From Rheinheimera sp. (GTDB lineage: Bacteria; Pseudomonadota; Gammaproteobacteria; Enterobacterales; Alteromonadaceae), in contig NZ_JAIWOI010000021.1 in NCBI RefSeq assembly GCF_020217005.1, positions 1-10,000 of the forward strand: 10,000 nt of DNA. The letters run 5' to 3'. Both the position numbers and the translations under genes were made by a program. The notes beneath the pieces are model-generated. The model had not been told where the DNA came from. It saw nothing but the letters and a program-made list of their open reading frames with translations, and did no database searches. Positions 1-6,581 of this stretch are shown piece after piece. The stretch's first letter is position 1; every line of letters begins with the position of its first letter.

Positions 1-221
1 AATTTTTTGCCATAGGACCAATGGTTATAACCAATAGGCATGCCAACGCTGGAATAGGCATCCATCATTTGTTCGGCCGTAATGACCTCAATCTGATTGG
101 GGTAGGTATCCAGCTTATAGAGCTTGGCAACACGTTCAATTTCCGCCTGATACAGCCCCAGTAATTCAAAGGTCCAATCCGGGCCATCGGATAGTGGTTG
201 TTTTTGTTCTACAGAAGACAT
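1..221 (-). CDS. SpoVR/YcgB family protein, N-terminal 73 residues (gene continues beyond the left edge)
   Basis: Partial gene; only the first 73 codons are inside the window. The start is an ATG at 221 with a GGGAG ribosome-binding site about 7 bases upstream. The visible protein has the aromatic, charged N-terminus typical of SpoVR/YcgB proteins, including LDTYPNQIEVITAEQMMDAY (residues 37-56) and GMPIGYNHWSYGKK (60-73), which match my memory of the family's conserved block. SpoVR is named from a Bacillus subtilis spore-cortex gene, but in non-sporulating proteobacteria it is a stress and stationary-phase protein of unsettled biochemical role. It starts 23 bases after yeaH stops and is the third gene of the yeaG-yeaH-spoVR operon. 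E. coli keeps its homologue ycgB away from yeaGH, so the clustering here supports a shared pathway. Family assignment is strong; function is inferred only from neighbours. Confidence 0.93.
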   Translation of the reverse strand, partial: MSSVEQKQPLSDGPDWTFELLGLYQAEIERVAKLYKLDTYPNQIEVITAEQMMDAYSSVGMPIGYNHWSYGKK

Positions 222-244
222 AAGCAACTCCCTGAAGTCAGCAG

Positions 245-1513
245 TTAAGCAGCCTGTTTTTTGAAGAGTTCGCGAAATACAGGATAAATGTCTGCTACTT
301 GCCGTATCGGCTGAATGGCAAAGTTATCGAAACTTTGTTGTAATTTTTCGTACTCCAGCCACAAGCTTTGATGGGGCCTTGGGGTAATTTCGATGTAGGC
401 GTAATAACGCACAAAAGGCAATATCTGCTGCGCAAGTAAATCAGCACATTGAGGACTGTCATCGGCCCAGTTATCACCATCTGAGGCTTGAGCGGCGTAA
501 ATATTCCACTGTGCCGGGTCGTACCTGTCCTTGACAATATCGGCCATCATTTTCAGTGCGCTGGACACTATGGTGCCACCTGTTTCCTGTGAATAAAAAA
601 ACTCTTGCTCATCCACCTCCTTGGCTTGCGTATGGTGACGTATATACACTACTTCGACATTTTTATAGCTGCGGCTTAAAAACATATAGAGCAAAATATA
701 AAAACGCTTGGCCATATCTTTTGTCGGCTGATCCATAGATCCAGACACATCCATCAGACAAAACATTACGGCTTTACTGGTAGGTTCTGGTCGTTTTTGG
801 AAATTGCGAAAACGCAAATCGAAGCTGTCAATAAAAGGCACAGCAGCTATTCTTTTTTCAAGCAGCGCTATTTGTTCGCGCAGTGCCATCAGTTGATGCT
901 GATCCGGCACAGGCTGCGCTTCGATTAAGGCTAACTTTGCCTGAAGCTCTCGCAGCTCCCGCTTTTTACCTGCAGTCATCGCAACTCGGCGAGCTAAAGA
1001 GCCTTGTAGAGACCGCACTATATCTATATTGGTCGGCACACCTTCAGAGCGAAAACCTGCCCGCACATTTTTGTATTGCACCAGTTTATCCAACTGGTTT
1101 TTTTTCAAATTAGGAAGTTCTAAATCTTCAAATAATAAATCCAGGTATTCATCTTTAGAAATCGAAAATACAAATTCGTCTTCGCCTTCACCATCTGCAC
1201 TGGCGTCGCCCTGACCTGAACCACTGCCTTGTCCGCCTTGGGGTCTTTTGATTTTATCGCCGGGGCTGAATTGATCATTGCCAGGATGCACCCTTTCTCT
1301 GTGGCCACCCTGACCCTGATGGAAAAAAGGCTCGGTAATGTCTTTGCCGGGAATGGAGACTTTTTCACCGTTATTGATATCGGTGACACTGCGTTTACTG
1401 ATGGCATCGGACACGGCTTGTTTAATTTGCTGCTTGTAGCGGCGGATAAAGCGCTGTCGATTGACAGCACTTTTGTTTTTGCCATTTAAGCGTCGGTCAA
1501 TAAAATGCGCCAT
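245..1513 (-). CDS. yeaH: YeaH, DUF444 family von Willebrand factor A-like protein, partner of the YeaG kinase
   Basis: A 422-residue cytoplasmic protein without signal peptide or membrane segment. The N-terminal third is basic ([11 protein letters not shown] near 24-34) and runs into a glycine-, glutamine- and acid-rich linker at about 66-112. A charged helical stretch follows at about 181-222. The C-terminal half has a von Willebrand A fold: the metal-site motif DVSGSM at 255-260, a GGT loop at 312-314 and ASDGDN at 343-348, so the MIDAS residues look intact. The start is the ATG at 1513, preceded by GGAGG seven to eight bases upstream. It begins 21 bases after yeaG stops and is followed 23 bases later by the SpoVR gene, so the three are surely co-transcribed. 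The family is always found with PrkA/YeaG kinases and is thought to act with them in stationary-phase and nutrient stress. Its direct molecular activity is not established. Confidence 0.96.
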   Translation of the reverse strand: MAHFIDRRLNGKNKSAVNRQRFIRRYKQQIKQAVSDAISKRSVTDINNGEKVSIPGKDITEPFFHQGQGGHRERVHPGNDQFSPGDKIKRPQGGQGSGSGQGDASADGEGEDEFVFSISKDEYLDLLFEDLELPNLKKNQLDKLVQYKNVRAGFRSEGVPTNIDIVRSLQGSLARRVAMTAGKKRELRELQAKLALIEAQPVPDQHQLMALREQIALLEKRIAAVPFIDSFDLRFRNFQKRPEPTSKAVMFCLMDVSGSMDQPTKDMAKRFYILLYMFLSRSYKNVEVVYIRHHTQAKEVDEQEFFYSQETGGTIVSSALKMMADIVKDRYDPAQWNIYAAQASDGDNWADDSPQCADLLAQQILPFVRYYAYIEITPRPHQSLWLEYEKLQQSFDNFAIQPIRQVADIYPVFRELFKKQAA

Positions 1514-1534
1514 ACAACCTCCAAGGCTCTGACC

Positions 1535-3457
1535 TTACTGTGATTTGCGAACCCGTAAATACCACTCGCTCAGTAAGCGTACTTGTTTACGGGTGTAGCC
1601 TTTTTCCATCATACGATCGACAAAATCATCATGTTTTTTCTGATCGTCTGTGGAGGTTTTGGCATTAAAAGAAATCACAGGCAACAGCTCTTCTGTGCTG
1701 GAGAACATCTTTTTCTCTATCACAGTGCGAAGTTTTTCATAGCTGGTCCAGGTTGGGTTTTTGCCATTGTTTTTGGCTTTAGCCCGCAGTACAAAGTTAA
1801 CGATCTCATTGCGGAAATCTTTTGGATTGCTGATCCCTGCTGGTTTTTCAATTTTCTCCAGCTCAGCGTTCAGTGCTGCTCTGTCAAACAACTGACCAGT
1901 TTCAGGGTCACGGTATTCCTGGTCCTGGATCCAAAAATCAGCATAAATCACGTAGCGATCAAAAATGTTCTGGCCATATTCAGAGTAGGACTCTAGATAC
2001 GCGGTTTGAATTTCTTTGCCAATAAACTCGATGTATTTCGGAATTAAATAGCCTTTTAAATGCTCCAGATAACGCTCTGCCACATCGGACGGGAATTGCT
2101 CCCGCTCTATTTGCTGCTCCAGCACGTAAAACAAATGCACAGGGTTAGCAGCCACTTCGGTGGAGTCAAAGTTGAACACCCTGGATAAGATTTTAAAGGC
2201 AAAGCGGGTGGATAAACCCGACATGCCTTCATCCACACCAGCATAATCACGGTACTCCTGATAAGACTTGGCTTTAGGGTCTGTGTCTTTTAAGCTTTCG
2301 CCGTCATAAACCCGCATTTTGGAGTACAAACTGGAGTTCTCTGGCGCTTTTAGACGCGACAATACAGCAAACTGTGCCAGCGAAGTTAAAGTTGCAGGAG
2401 AGCAGGGGGCTACTTTTAATTCACTGTGCTCCAACAGTTTTTCATAAATTTTGACTTCTTCAGACACCCGCAGGCAATAAGGCACTTTGACAATATACAC
2501 CCTGTCTAAAAAGGCCTCGTTATTTTTGTTGTTACGAAAGGTTTGCCATTCCGACTCGTTGCTGTGTGCCAGAATAATGCCTTCAAAGGGCAGGGCGGCT
2601 AAACCTTCAGTACCGTTGTAATTCCCCTCTTGCGTGGCAGTCAACAGCGGATGCAGCACCTTGATTGGCGCTTTGAACATCTCAACAAACTCCATCAGGC
2701 CCTGATTGGCACGGCATAAAGCGCCTGAATAGCTGTAGGCATCCGGATCGTTTTGGGCAAAGTGCTCCAACTGACGGATATCCACTTTACCTACTAAAGA
2801 CGCGATGTCCTGATTGTTTTCATCACCAGGCTCAGTTTTAGCGATACAGATTTGATCCAGAATCGAAGGGTATTTTTTCACCACTTTAAACTGGCTGATA
2901 TCGCCGTTGAATTCATGCAGGCGTTTACTCGCCCATGGCGACATAATGGTTTTTAGGTAACGTTTGGGAATGCCGTATTCCTGCTCCAGAATATTGCCAT
3001 CTTCATTGACGTCAAACAAACACAAAGGGCTATCGTAGACGGGTGAACCTTTGATGTAGTACACGGGCACCTGTTGCATCAGAGATTTTAGCTTTTCGGC
3101 TAAAGAGGACTTACCGCCGCCTACAGGACCTAGCAGATATAGAATTTGTTTGCGCTCTTCCAGGCCTTGGGCCGAGTGTTTCAGGTAGGAGACAATTTGC
3201 TCTATCGCATCCTCCATGCCATAAAACTCGGCAAAAGCCGGATAGCGTCCTATCACTCTATTGGAAAACAACCGACTGAGTTTAGGGTCTTGTGCTGTGT
3301 CAATGAGTTCAGGCTGACCTATGGCCATCAATAACCGCTCTGCTGCGCTTGCATAGCAACTTTTGTCTTTTTTACAGAGCTCCAGATACTCCTGGATGCT
3401 GTATTCCTCTTCTTTGGCTGCTTCGTATCTAGATTTGTAGTGCTCAAAAATGCCCAT
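1535..3457 (-). CDS. yeaG: PrkA-type serine protein kinase YeaG
   Basis: A 640-residue protein that is nearly collinear with E. coli YeaG (about 644 residues). It has an N-terminal AAA+ module with P-loop GPVGGGKSS at 110-118, a Walker-B-like helix GLMEFVEMFK at 253-262, a sensor-like AHSNESEW at 297-304 and an arginine-finger candidate in FLDRVY (R319). The PrkA C-terminal domain, reported as the serine-kinase part, fills the rest to VRKSQ. It is cytoplasmic and acts in starvation and SigmaS-linked stress responses. The start chosen is ATG 3457, because it has a strong GGAGGT site (3463-3468) six bases away and aligns with the family N-terminus MxIFxHYxxRYEAAK. The frame stays open for 29 more codons upstream, but that part overlaps the likely promoter and resembles nothing in the family. 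It is the first gene of the yeaG-yeaH-spoVR operon. A Lon-like protease activity has also been proposed for Bacillus PrkA, so the enzyme's exact activity remains debated. Confidence 0.97.
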   Translation of the reverse strand: MGIFEHYKSRYEAAKEEEYSIQEYLELCKKDKSCYASAAERLLMAIGQPELIDTAQDPKLSRLFSNRVIGRYPAFAEFYGMEDAIEQIVSYLKHSAQGLEERKQILYLLGPVGGGKSSLAEKLKSLMQQVPVYYIKGSPVYDSPLCLFDVNEDGNILEQEYGIPKRYLKTIMSPWASKRLHEFNGDISQFKVVKKYPSILDQICIAKTEPGDENNQDIASLVGKVDIRQLEHFAQNDPDAYSYSGALCRANQGLMEFVEMFKAPIKVLHPLLTATQEGNYNGTEGLAALPFEGIILAHSNESEWQTFRNNKNNEAFLDRVYIVKVPYCLRVSEEVKIYEKLLEHSELKVAPCSPATLTSLAQFAVLSRLKAPENSSLYSKMRVYDGESLKDTDPKAKSYQEYRDYAGVDEGMSGLSTRFAFKILSRVFNFDSTEVAANPVHLFYVLEQQIEREQFPSDVAERYLEHLKGYLIPKYIEFIGKEIQTAYLESYSEYGQNIFDRYVIYADFWIQDQEYRDPETGQLFDRAALNAELEKIEKPAGISNPKDFRNEIVNFVLRAKAKNNGKNPTWTSYEKLRTVIEKKMFSSTEELLPVISFNAKTSTDDQKKHDDFVDRMMEKGYTRKQVRLLSEWYLRVRKSQ

Positions 3458-3462
3458 AGTGC

Positions 3463-3468
3463 ACCTCC
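3463..3468 (-). promoter_or_regulatory. Ribosome-binding site that fixes the yeaG start
   Basis: On the minus strand GGAGGT lies six bases before the ATG at 3457. This near-perfect Shine-Dalgarno sequence decides the start against an upstream in-frame codon at 3544. Confidence 0.85.
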
Positions 3469-3515
3469 GAAACTGGTCTGTGGGAACTGAATGCAAATAA
3501 AGCCACTGTTGTAAG

Positions 3516-3544
3516 GTTAGACAGTAAAAAAGCGCTTCGCTCAA
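3516..3544 (-). promoter_or_regulatory. Putative SigmaS/Sigma70 promoter of the yeaG-yeaH-spoVR operon
   Basis: The minus strand reads TTGAGC (3539-3544), a 17-base spacer, then TCTAACCTTA with the -10 hexamer TCTAAC at 3516-3521. Each hexamer matches 4 of 6 consensus bases. The extended -10 resembles the SigmaS preference for a C just before TA and a CTTAA-like discriminator. The spacing to the start codon leaves a leader of roughly 50 bases. A SigmaS type would fit the known stationary-phase control of yeaGH in E. coli. The assignment is by eye only. Confidence 0.4.
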
Positions 3545-3640
3545 CTAATTCACAGAAAAATATGAATTTTTTTTGTAGCGAGGACTGAACAGAACAGTAG
3601 AGAGTTATCTGGATATTGGATGTTTTTTAATTCGGAACAA

Positions 3641-3665
3641 ACAAAAAGCCCGGCGAACCGGGCTT
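3641..3665 (-). terminator. Rho-independent terminator of sodB
   Basis: On the minus strand an 8-base-pair perfect stem AAGCCCGG/CCGGGCTT closes a four-base TTCG loop (stem arms 3646-3653 and 3658-3665) and is followed by TTTTTGTTTGTT. It lies 22 bases after the sodB stop codon. A UUCG tetraloop on a GC-rich stem with a T-run is a textbook intrinsic terminator and isolates sodB from the yeaG operon. Confidence 0.92.
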
Positions 3666-3687
3666 AAAGATTTACAGCAACAGCAAA

Positions 3688-4272
3688 TTAAGCAGCGAAG
3701 TTTTTCGCAGCAAATTCCCAGTTGATTAACGCCCAGAACGCATTTAAGTAAGTTGGACGTGCATTGCGGAAATCGATGTAGTACGCGTGTTCCCACAGAT
3801 CCACTGTCATCAGTGCAGTGACTGAGCTATCAGTCAGTGGTGTGCCAGCGTTGCTGGTGTTGACGATATCTAAAGAACCGTCTGCTTTTTTCACTAGCCA
3901 GGTCCAGCTTGAACCGAAGTTGTTGACTGCTTTGTCATTAAAAGCAGTTTGAAATGCAGCAAAAGATCCCCACTGCGCAGTAATTGCATCGCCTAAAGCG
4001 CCAGTTGGTTCACCGCCACCATTTGGTGATAAACAGTTCCAGTAAAAAGTGTGATTCCAAATCTGAGCTGCGTTGTTAAATACCGGACCTTGAGAAGTAC
4101 GGATGATGTCTTCTAAAGACTTACCAGCAAATTCAGTACCTTCGACCAGTGAATTTAATTTCACCACATAGGCGTTATGGTGTTTGCCATGGTGATAATC
4201 CAGAGTTTCAGGGGAGATATGAGGTAATAATGCGTCTTTTGCGAAAGGTAATGCTGGTAATTCGAAAGCCAT
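3688..4272 (-). CDS. sodB: Iron superoxide dismutase
   Basis: A 194-residue cytoplasmic enzyme converting superoxide to oxygen and hydrogen peroxide. The metal ligands are visible: His27 in the HHGKHH region, His74 in WNHTFYW, and Asp158 and His162 in DLWEHAYY. Tyr35 is the gateway tyrosine. Gln70 in NNAAQIWNH is the outer-sphere glutamine position typical of the iron-type enzyme rather than the manganese type, so I call SodB. Length matches E. coli SodB (193). The start is ATG 4272 with GGAG about eight bases upstream. The gene stands alone: it has a terminator right after it and is divergent from grxD across 225 bases. Both products belong to iron and redox homeostasis, and their closeness is also seen in E. 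coli. No clear Fur box is visible upstream; instead there is a perfect 8-base inverted repeat over the likely -35 region. Confidence 0.98.
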   Translation of the reverse strand: MAFELPALPFAKDALLPHISPETLDYHHGKHHNAYVVKLNSLVEGTEFAGKSLEDIIRTSQGPVFNNAAQIWNHTFYWNCLSPNGGGEPTGALGDAITAQWGSFAAFQTAFNDKAVNNFGSSWTWLVKKADGSLDIVNTSNAGTPLTDSSVTALMTVDLWEHAYYIDFRNARPTYLNAFWALINWEFAAKNFAA

Positions 4273-4314
4273 TGTCGTTCTCCGTAGGCGTTGTTTATGG
4301 GGTCTGCATCGCGT

Positions 4315-4343
4315 AGACTACAAAACCCGACTAAATTACTCAA
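4315..4343 (-). promoter_or_regulatory. Putative sodB promoter
   Basis: The minus strand reads TTGAGT (4338-4343), a 17-base spacer, then TAGTCT (4315-4320), directly preceded by TTTTG. The -35 is fair (4 of 6) but the -10 is poor (3 of 6), so this promoter may need an activator. It would give a leader of roughly 35 bases. The -35 lies in the loop of the inverted repeat at 4328-4353. Confidence 0.35.
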
Positions 4344-4353
4344 GTTTTAGTCG
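4328..4353. repeat. Perfect 8-base inverted repeat in the sodB/grxD intergenic region (candidate operator)
   Basis: CGACTAAA at 4328-4335 is repeated as its exact reverse complement TTTAGTCG at 4346-4353, separated by ten bases. The centres of the arms are 18 bases apart, close to two helical turns, which suits a dimeric regulator. No T-run follows, so it is not a terminator. It covers the likely sodB -35 element. Confidence 0.5.
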
Positions 4354-4375
4354 TAAATTTCGCAGCCAGAACTTA

Positions 4376-4404
4376 TTGCAATGCAGTAGTCTGCTCCCCA
4401 TATT
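4376..4404 (+). promoter_or_regulatory. Putative grxD promoter
   Basis: TTGCAA (4376-4381), a 17-base spacer and CATATT (4399-4404) each match 4 of 6 consensus bases. The leader would be about 85 bases. The -10 lies within a small inverted repeat CCCCA-N6-TGGGG (4396-4411). A second -10-like TAAAAT at 4453-4458 lies closer to the gene but has no good -35, so the choice is uncertain. Confidence 0.3.
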
Positions 4405-4497
4405 CTTGGGGCACATTGTAAAATCTCAAGTGCGAAATGAACGAACAGAGCGTAAAATGAGACAAATTTTTAAACCCAGTAGTGCCAGAGGCTGAAG

Positions 4498-4836
4498 ATG
4501 GAAACCATTGAGAAAATTAAACAACAGTTGGCTGATAACCCAATCATTATCTATATGAAAGGTTCGCCAAAATTACCGAGTTGCGGTTTTTCAGCTCAGG
4601 CTTCTCAAGCCCTGATTGCGTGTGGCCAACCTTTTGCGTTTGTCGACATTCTGCAAAACCCGGATATCCGTGCTGAATTACCAAAATTTGCTAACTGGCC
4701 AACTTTCCCACAGTTATGGGTTGAAGGTGAGTTGATTGGCGGTTGTGACATTATTCTGGAAATGTTCCAGCGCGGTGAATTGCAGCCGTTGATCAATGAA
4801 ACTGCTGCTAAGTATAACAGTGAGAGCGTAGAGTAA
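4498..4836 (+). CDS. grxD: Monothiol glutaredoxin Grx4 (CGFS type)
   Basis: A 112-residue single-domain thioredoxin-fold protein. The active site is the monothiol signature CGFS at 29-32, preceded by the YMKGS glutathione-binding lysine (K21). WPTFPQLW (67-74, with the cis-proline region) and GGCDI (81-85) complete the glutathione site. CGFS glutaredoxins bind a bridging [2Fe-2S] cluster with glutathione and partner BolA-type proteins in iron-sulfur cluster delivery and iron sensing rather than acting as general reductases. Length is close to E. coli Grx4 (115). The start is ATG 4498, with AGAGG (4487-4491) six bases upstream. It is divergent from sodB and convergent with rnt, followed by a strong terminator, so probably monocistronic. 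Confidence 0.98.
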   Translation: METIEKIKQQLADNPIIIYMKGSPKLPSCGFSAQASQALIACGQPFAFVDILQNPDIRAELPKFANWPTFPQLWVEGELIGGCDIILEMFQRGELQPLINETAAKYNSESVE

Positions 4837-4852
4837 TTTACTCTTTGATACC

Positions 4853-4884
4853 AAAAGGCAGCACAAGCTGCCTTTTGTTTTTTT
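4853..4884 (+). terminator. Rho-independent terminator after grxD, possibly also serving rnt
   Basis: A 10-base-pair perfect stem AAAAGGCAGC/GCTGCCTTTT (4853-4862 and 4867-4876) with an ACAA loop is followed by GTTTTTTT. It lies in the 61-base gap between the convergent grxD and rnt stops. Read on the minus strand it also ends in CCTTTT and could stop rnt transcripts, though the T-run on that side is only four bases. Confidence 0.92.
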
Positions 4885-4897
4885 AATGCGGAGCAGA

Positions 4898-5575
4898 TCA
4901 GTCAGGATCAGACTCTGTACTTTCTTCCTGTTCGCTATCATCCAATAGCATTGGTGGTGGCCAACCGCCCAATTGATGCCAACGGTTAACTATGTAGCAG
5001 AATAACTCTGCGGTGCGCTCTGTGTCATATAAAGCGCTGTGTGCTTCTTTGTTGTCAAAATCAATACCTGCTTGTTTGCAGGCTTTTGCCAAGACCGTCT
5101 GACCTAAAGCCAGAGCTGACAAAGTCGTGGTATCAAAAGACACAAAAGCGTGAAAAGGCGAACGTTTTAATTTAATTCTATCAATAGCGGCATTTAAAAA
5201 ACTTTGATCAAAAGCAGCATTATGCGCCACCACAACAGCGCGCTGACAGTCGGCATCCTTCTGCGCTTTACGTACAGCACGGCAGATTTCTGTAAGGGCT
5301 TCCCGTTCTGAAACCGCGCCACGAAGCGGGTTGTAGGGGTCTATACCATTAAAAGCCAGTGAACTTGCTTCCATGTTGGCACCCTCAAAAGGTTCAATAT
5401 GAAAATGCAAAGTCTGGCTTGGAACAAGCATGCCTTTTTCGTCTATAGTCAACAAAGTAGCAGCGATTTCTAACAATGCATCTGTTTTTGCATTAAAGCC
5501 TGCGGTTTCTACGTCGATAACAACAGGGAAGTAGCCACGAAAACGTTGTGCTAACGGATGTAAAGCTTGAGTCAT
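4898..5575 (-). CDS. rnt: Ribonuclease T
   Basis: A 225-residue DEDDh 3'-5' exoribonuclease that trims the 3' ends of tRNA, 5S and 23S rRNA and acts in tRNA CCA end turnover; the enzyme works as a homodimer. The catalytic set is present: Asp21 and Glu23 in VIDVETAGF, Asp123 in [10 protein letters not shown], His179 and Asp184 in [12 protein letters not shown]. The substrate-gripping phenylalanines map to F27, F75, F122 and F144. The position matching E. coli Glu73 seems to be Ser71. An acidic C-terminal tail (about 211-225) follows the conserved [11 protein letters not shown] start at ATG 5575 because the family begins just before the [13 protein letters not shown] block; the frame is open 60 codons further up but that part is antisense to motY. 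The Shine-Dalgarno (CAGGT, five bases) is only fair. Confidence 0.97.
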   Translation of the reverse strand: MTQALHPLAQRFRGYFPVVIDVETAGFNAKTDALLEIAATLLTIDEKGMLVPSQTLHFHIEPFEGANMEASSLAFNGIDPYNPLRGAVSEREALTEICRAVRKAQKDADCQRAVVVAHNAAFDQSFLNAAIDRIKLKRSPFHAFVSFDTTTLSALALGQTVLAKACKQAGIDFDNKEAHSALYDTERTAELFCYIVNRWHQLGGWPPPMLLDDSEQEESTESDPD

Positions 5576-5596
5576 AAGACCTGTGTCCTGATAAGA

Positions 5597-5615
5597 TTGG
5601 CAGGTATTATGCCAA
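5597..5615. repeat. Perfect inverted repeat TTGGCA-N7-TGCCAA between rnt and motY (candidate operator)
   Basis: TTGGCA (5597-5602) and its exact reverse complement TGCCAA (5610-5615) flank GGTATTA. The repeat sits in the 111-base divergent promoter region and covers the putative extended -10 of rnt. It has no T-run, which argues against a terminator. The size is right for a dimeric transcription factor. Confidence 0.4.
5606..5614 (-). promoter_or_regulatory. Putative extended -10 promoter element of rnt
   Basis: The minus strand reads TGGCATAAT, that is TG-N-CATAAT, with the hexamer matching 5 of 6 consensus bases. No convincing -35 lies 16-18 bases further up, which is common for extended -10 promoters. 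It would give a leader of about 25 bases. Confidence 0.35.
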
Positions 5616-5686
5616 ATAAATTGCAAAGCGTCTTGTTTGAGTACCTTGTTTGTCCTGGTTGAAGTTGAAAAACAACGGGTGTTGAG

Positions 5687-6568
5687 ATGAAAAAAGGGAA
5701 ACCTATACGATATCAGCTTTGTCTGATGCTGGTGATGCTGACTGCACAAGCGCATGCCGGATTGCGGCAGTATTCTGCCACTATAGATAAATCCAGCTGG
5801 TCTTTACTGCAAAATTCGCCTTTGTTGTGCGAATTGAGTCATCCTATCCCTCATTTTGGTGAAGCCTATTTTCGCAGTGTGGCTGGCAAGGAATTGAACA
5901 TGCAGTTTGAACTGAACATGCTGCGTTTGCCTGACCATTATGCGCTGGCAGAAGTGCTCTCTGTGCCGCCGGTCTGGCGTCCCGGAGAACAGGCCAAAGC
6001 TATAAGTAGTATGAAAATGCTAAAACAATTTGATGGTGATTTAGGCAAAGCCGAAAGCTGGATTATGCTGACAGAGCTGGAACAAGGCTACAGCCCGACC
6101 TTTTATTTTTCTGATTGGTACAGTCCATACGACAAAGTCAGCGTCTCTCTGAATCCGGTTCATTTTATCGAAGCTATGGACCAGTTTACTCAATGCGTCA
6201 GCGCTTTATTACCTTATACCTTTGATGATATTGCCTTTACGGTGTTGACCTATGAATCGGGTGGCGATGAATTGACCAAAGCCTCTAAAAAACGCCTTGA
6301 GCAAATAGCCTCCTATTTAAAGCATGATCAGAGTATCGAGAGTATAGATATTCAGGCGTATAGTGATTCTTTTGGCGGACGCTGGATGAACGAGCAGTTA
6401 TCGATCAAACGTGCGGAAGCGATAAAGGCTAAGCTTGTGAGTTTTGGGCTGGAAGAAAACCGTATCCGCACCGAAGGCTTGGGTGAGAAACGTCATGTCG
6501 CTTCAAATGAGAGTTCGTTAGGCCGGGCCAAAAACCGTCGTGTTGTGATTCAAATGGAAAAGCCCTGA
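5687..6568 (+). CDS. motY: Sodium-type flagellar motor protein MotY
   Basis: A 293-residue periplasmic protein of the T ring, which with MotX holds sodium-driven PomA/PomB stators around the polar flagellar motor. It has a signal peptide (KKGK then LCLMLVML, likely cleaved after AHA at 24). The MotY N-terminal domain includes [15 protein letters not shown] (48-62), VPPVWRPGE (93-101) and [17 protein letters not shown] (174-190). The C-terminal OmpA-like peptidoglycan-binding domain spans about 185-290, with DIQAYSDS (221-228), [13 protein letters not shown] (238-250) and the end motif [10 protein letters not shown] (279-288). Cys48 and Cys170 are placed to form the disulfide known in Vibrio MotY. 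The start is ATG 5687 with a weak GGGTG site. It is divergent from rnt, as I recall for Vibrio and Shewanella, and convergent with a receiver gene. No canonical Sigma28 promoter was found. Confidence 0.95.
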   Translation: MKKGKPIRYQLCLMLVMLTAQAHAGLRQYSATIDKSSWSLLQNSPLLCELSHPIPHFGEAYFRSVAGKELNMQFELNMLRLPDHYALAEVLSVPPVWRPGEQAKAISSMKMLKQFDGDLGKAESWIMLTELEQGYSPTFYFSDWYSPYDKVSVSLNPVHFIEAMDQFTQCVSALLPYTFDDIAFTVLTYESGGDELTKASKKRLEQIASYLKHDQSIESIDIQAYSDSFGGRWMNEQLSIKRAEAIKAKLVSFGLEENRIRTEGLGEKRHVASNESSLGRAKNRRVVIQMEKP

Positions 6569-6581
6569 GATTAGGGCTTTT
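6558..6581. terminator. Shared bidirectional hairpin holding both convergent stop codons
   Basis: AAAAGCCC (6558-6565) pairs with GGGCTTTT (6574-6581) around an eight-base loop. The motY stop TGA (6566-6568) and, on the other strand, the receiver-gene stop TAA (6571-6573) are both in this loop. On each strand the stem ends in CTTTT, but longer T-runs are lacking, so it is a modest terminator in both directions. Confidence 0.7.

Noticed and set aside
1120..1485. 121-codon minus-strand reading frame within yeaH
   Set aside because: It lies in another frame of a well-supported gene, has no recognisable domain and no own ribosome-binding site.
1583..1996. 137-codon plus-strand reading frame antisense to yeaG
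   Set aside because: It is the mirror of the conserved C-terminal yeaG coding sequence; the protein resembles no family.
3458..3544. In-frame extension of yeaG by 29 codons upstream of ATG 3457
   Set aside because: It lacks similarity to the family N-terminus, overlaps the likely promoter, and the strong GGAGGT site points to 3457.
4300..4317. Stem-loop GTCT...AGAC in the sodB leader
   Set aside because: Only four continuous pairs followed by a mismatch; too weak to call an RNA regulatory element.
4273..4497. Fur box for iron control of sodB or grxD
   Set aside because: I found no stretch close to the GATAAT-type Fur repeat on either strand; the notable dyad there has a different sequence.
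5560..5660. Sigma28 flagellar promoter for motY
   Set aside because: CCTGATAA (5588-5595) matches the -10 half fairly, but no TAAA-type -35 lies at the correct distance.
5576..5755. In-frame extension of rnt by 60 codons
   Set aside because: It runs antisense into the motY signal-peptide region and RNase T proteins begin close to the FPVVIDVET block; composition looks non-coding.
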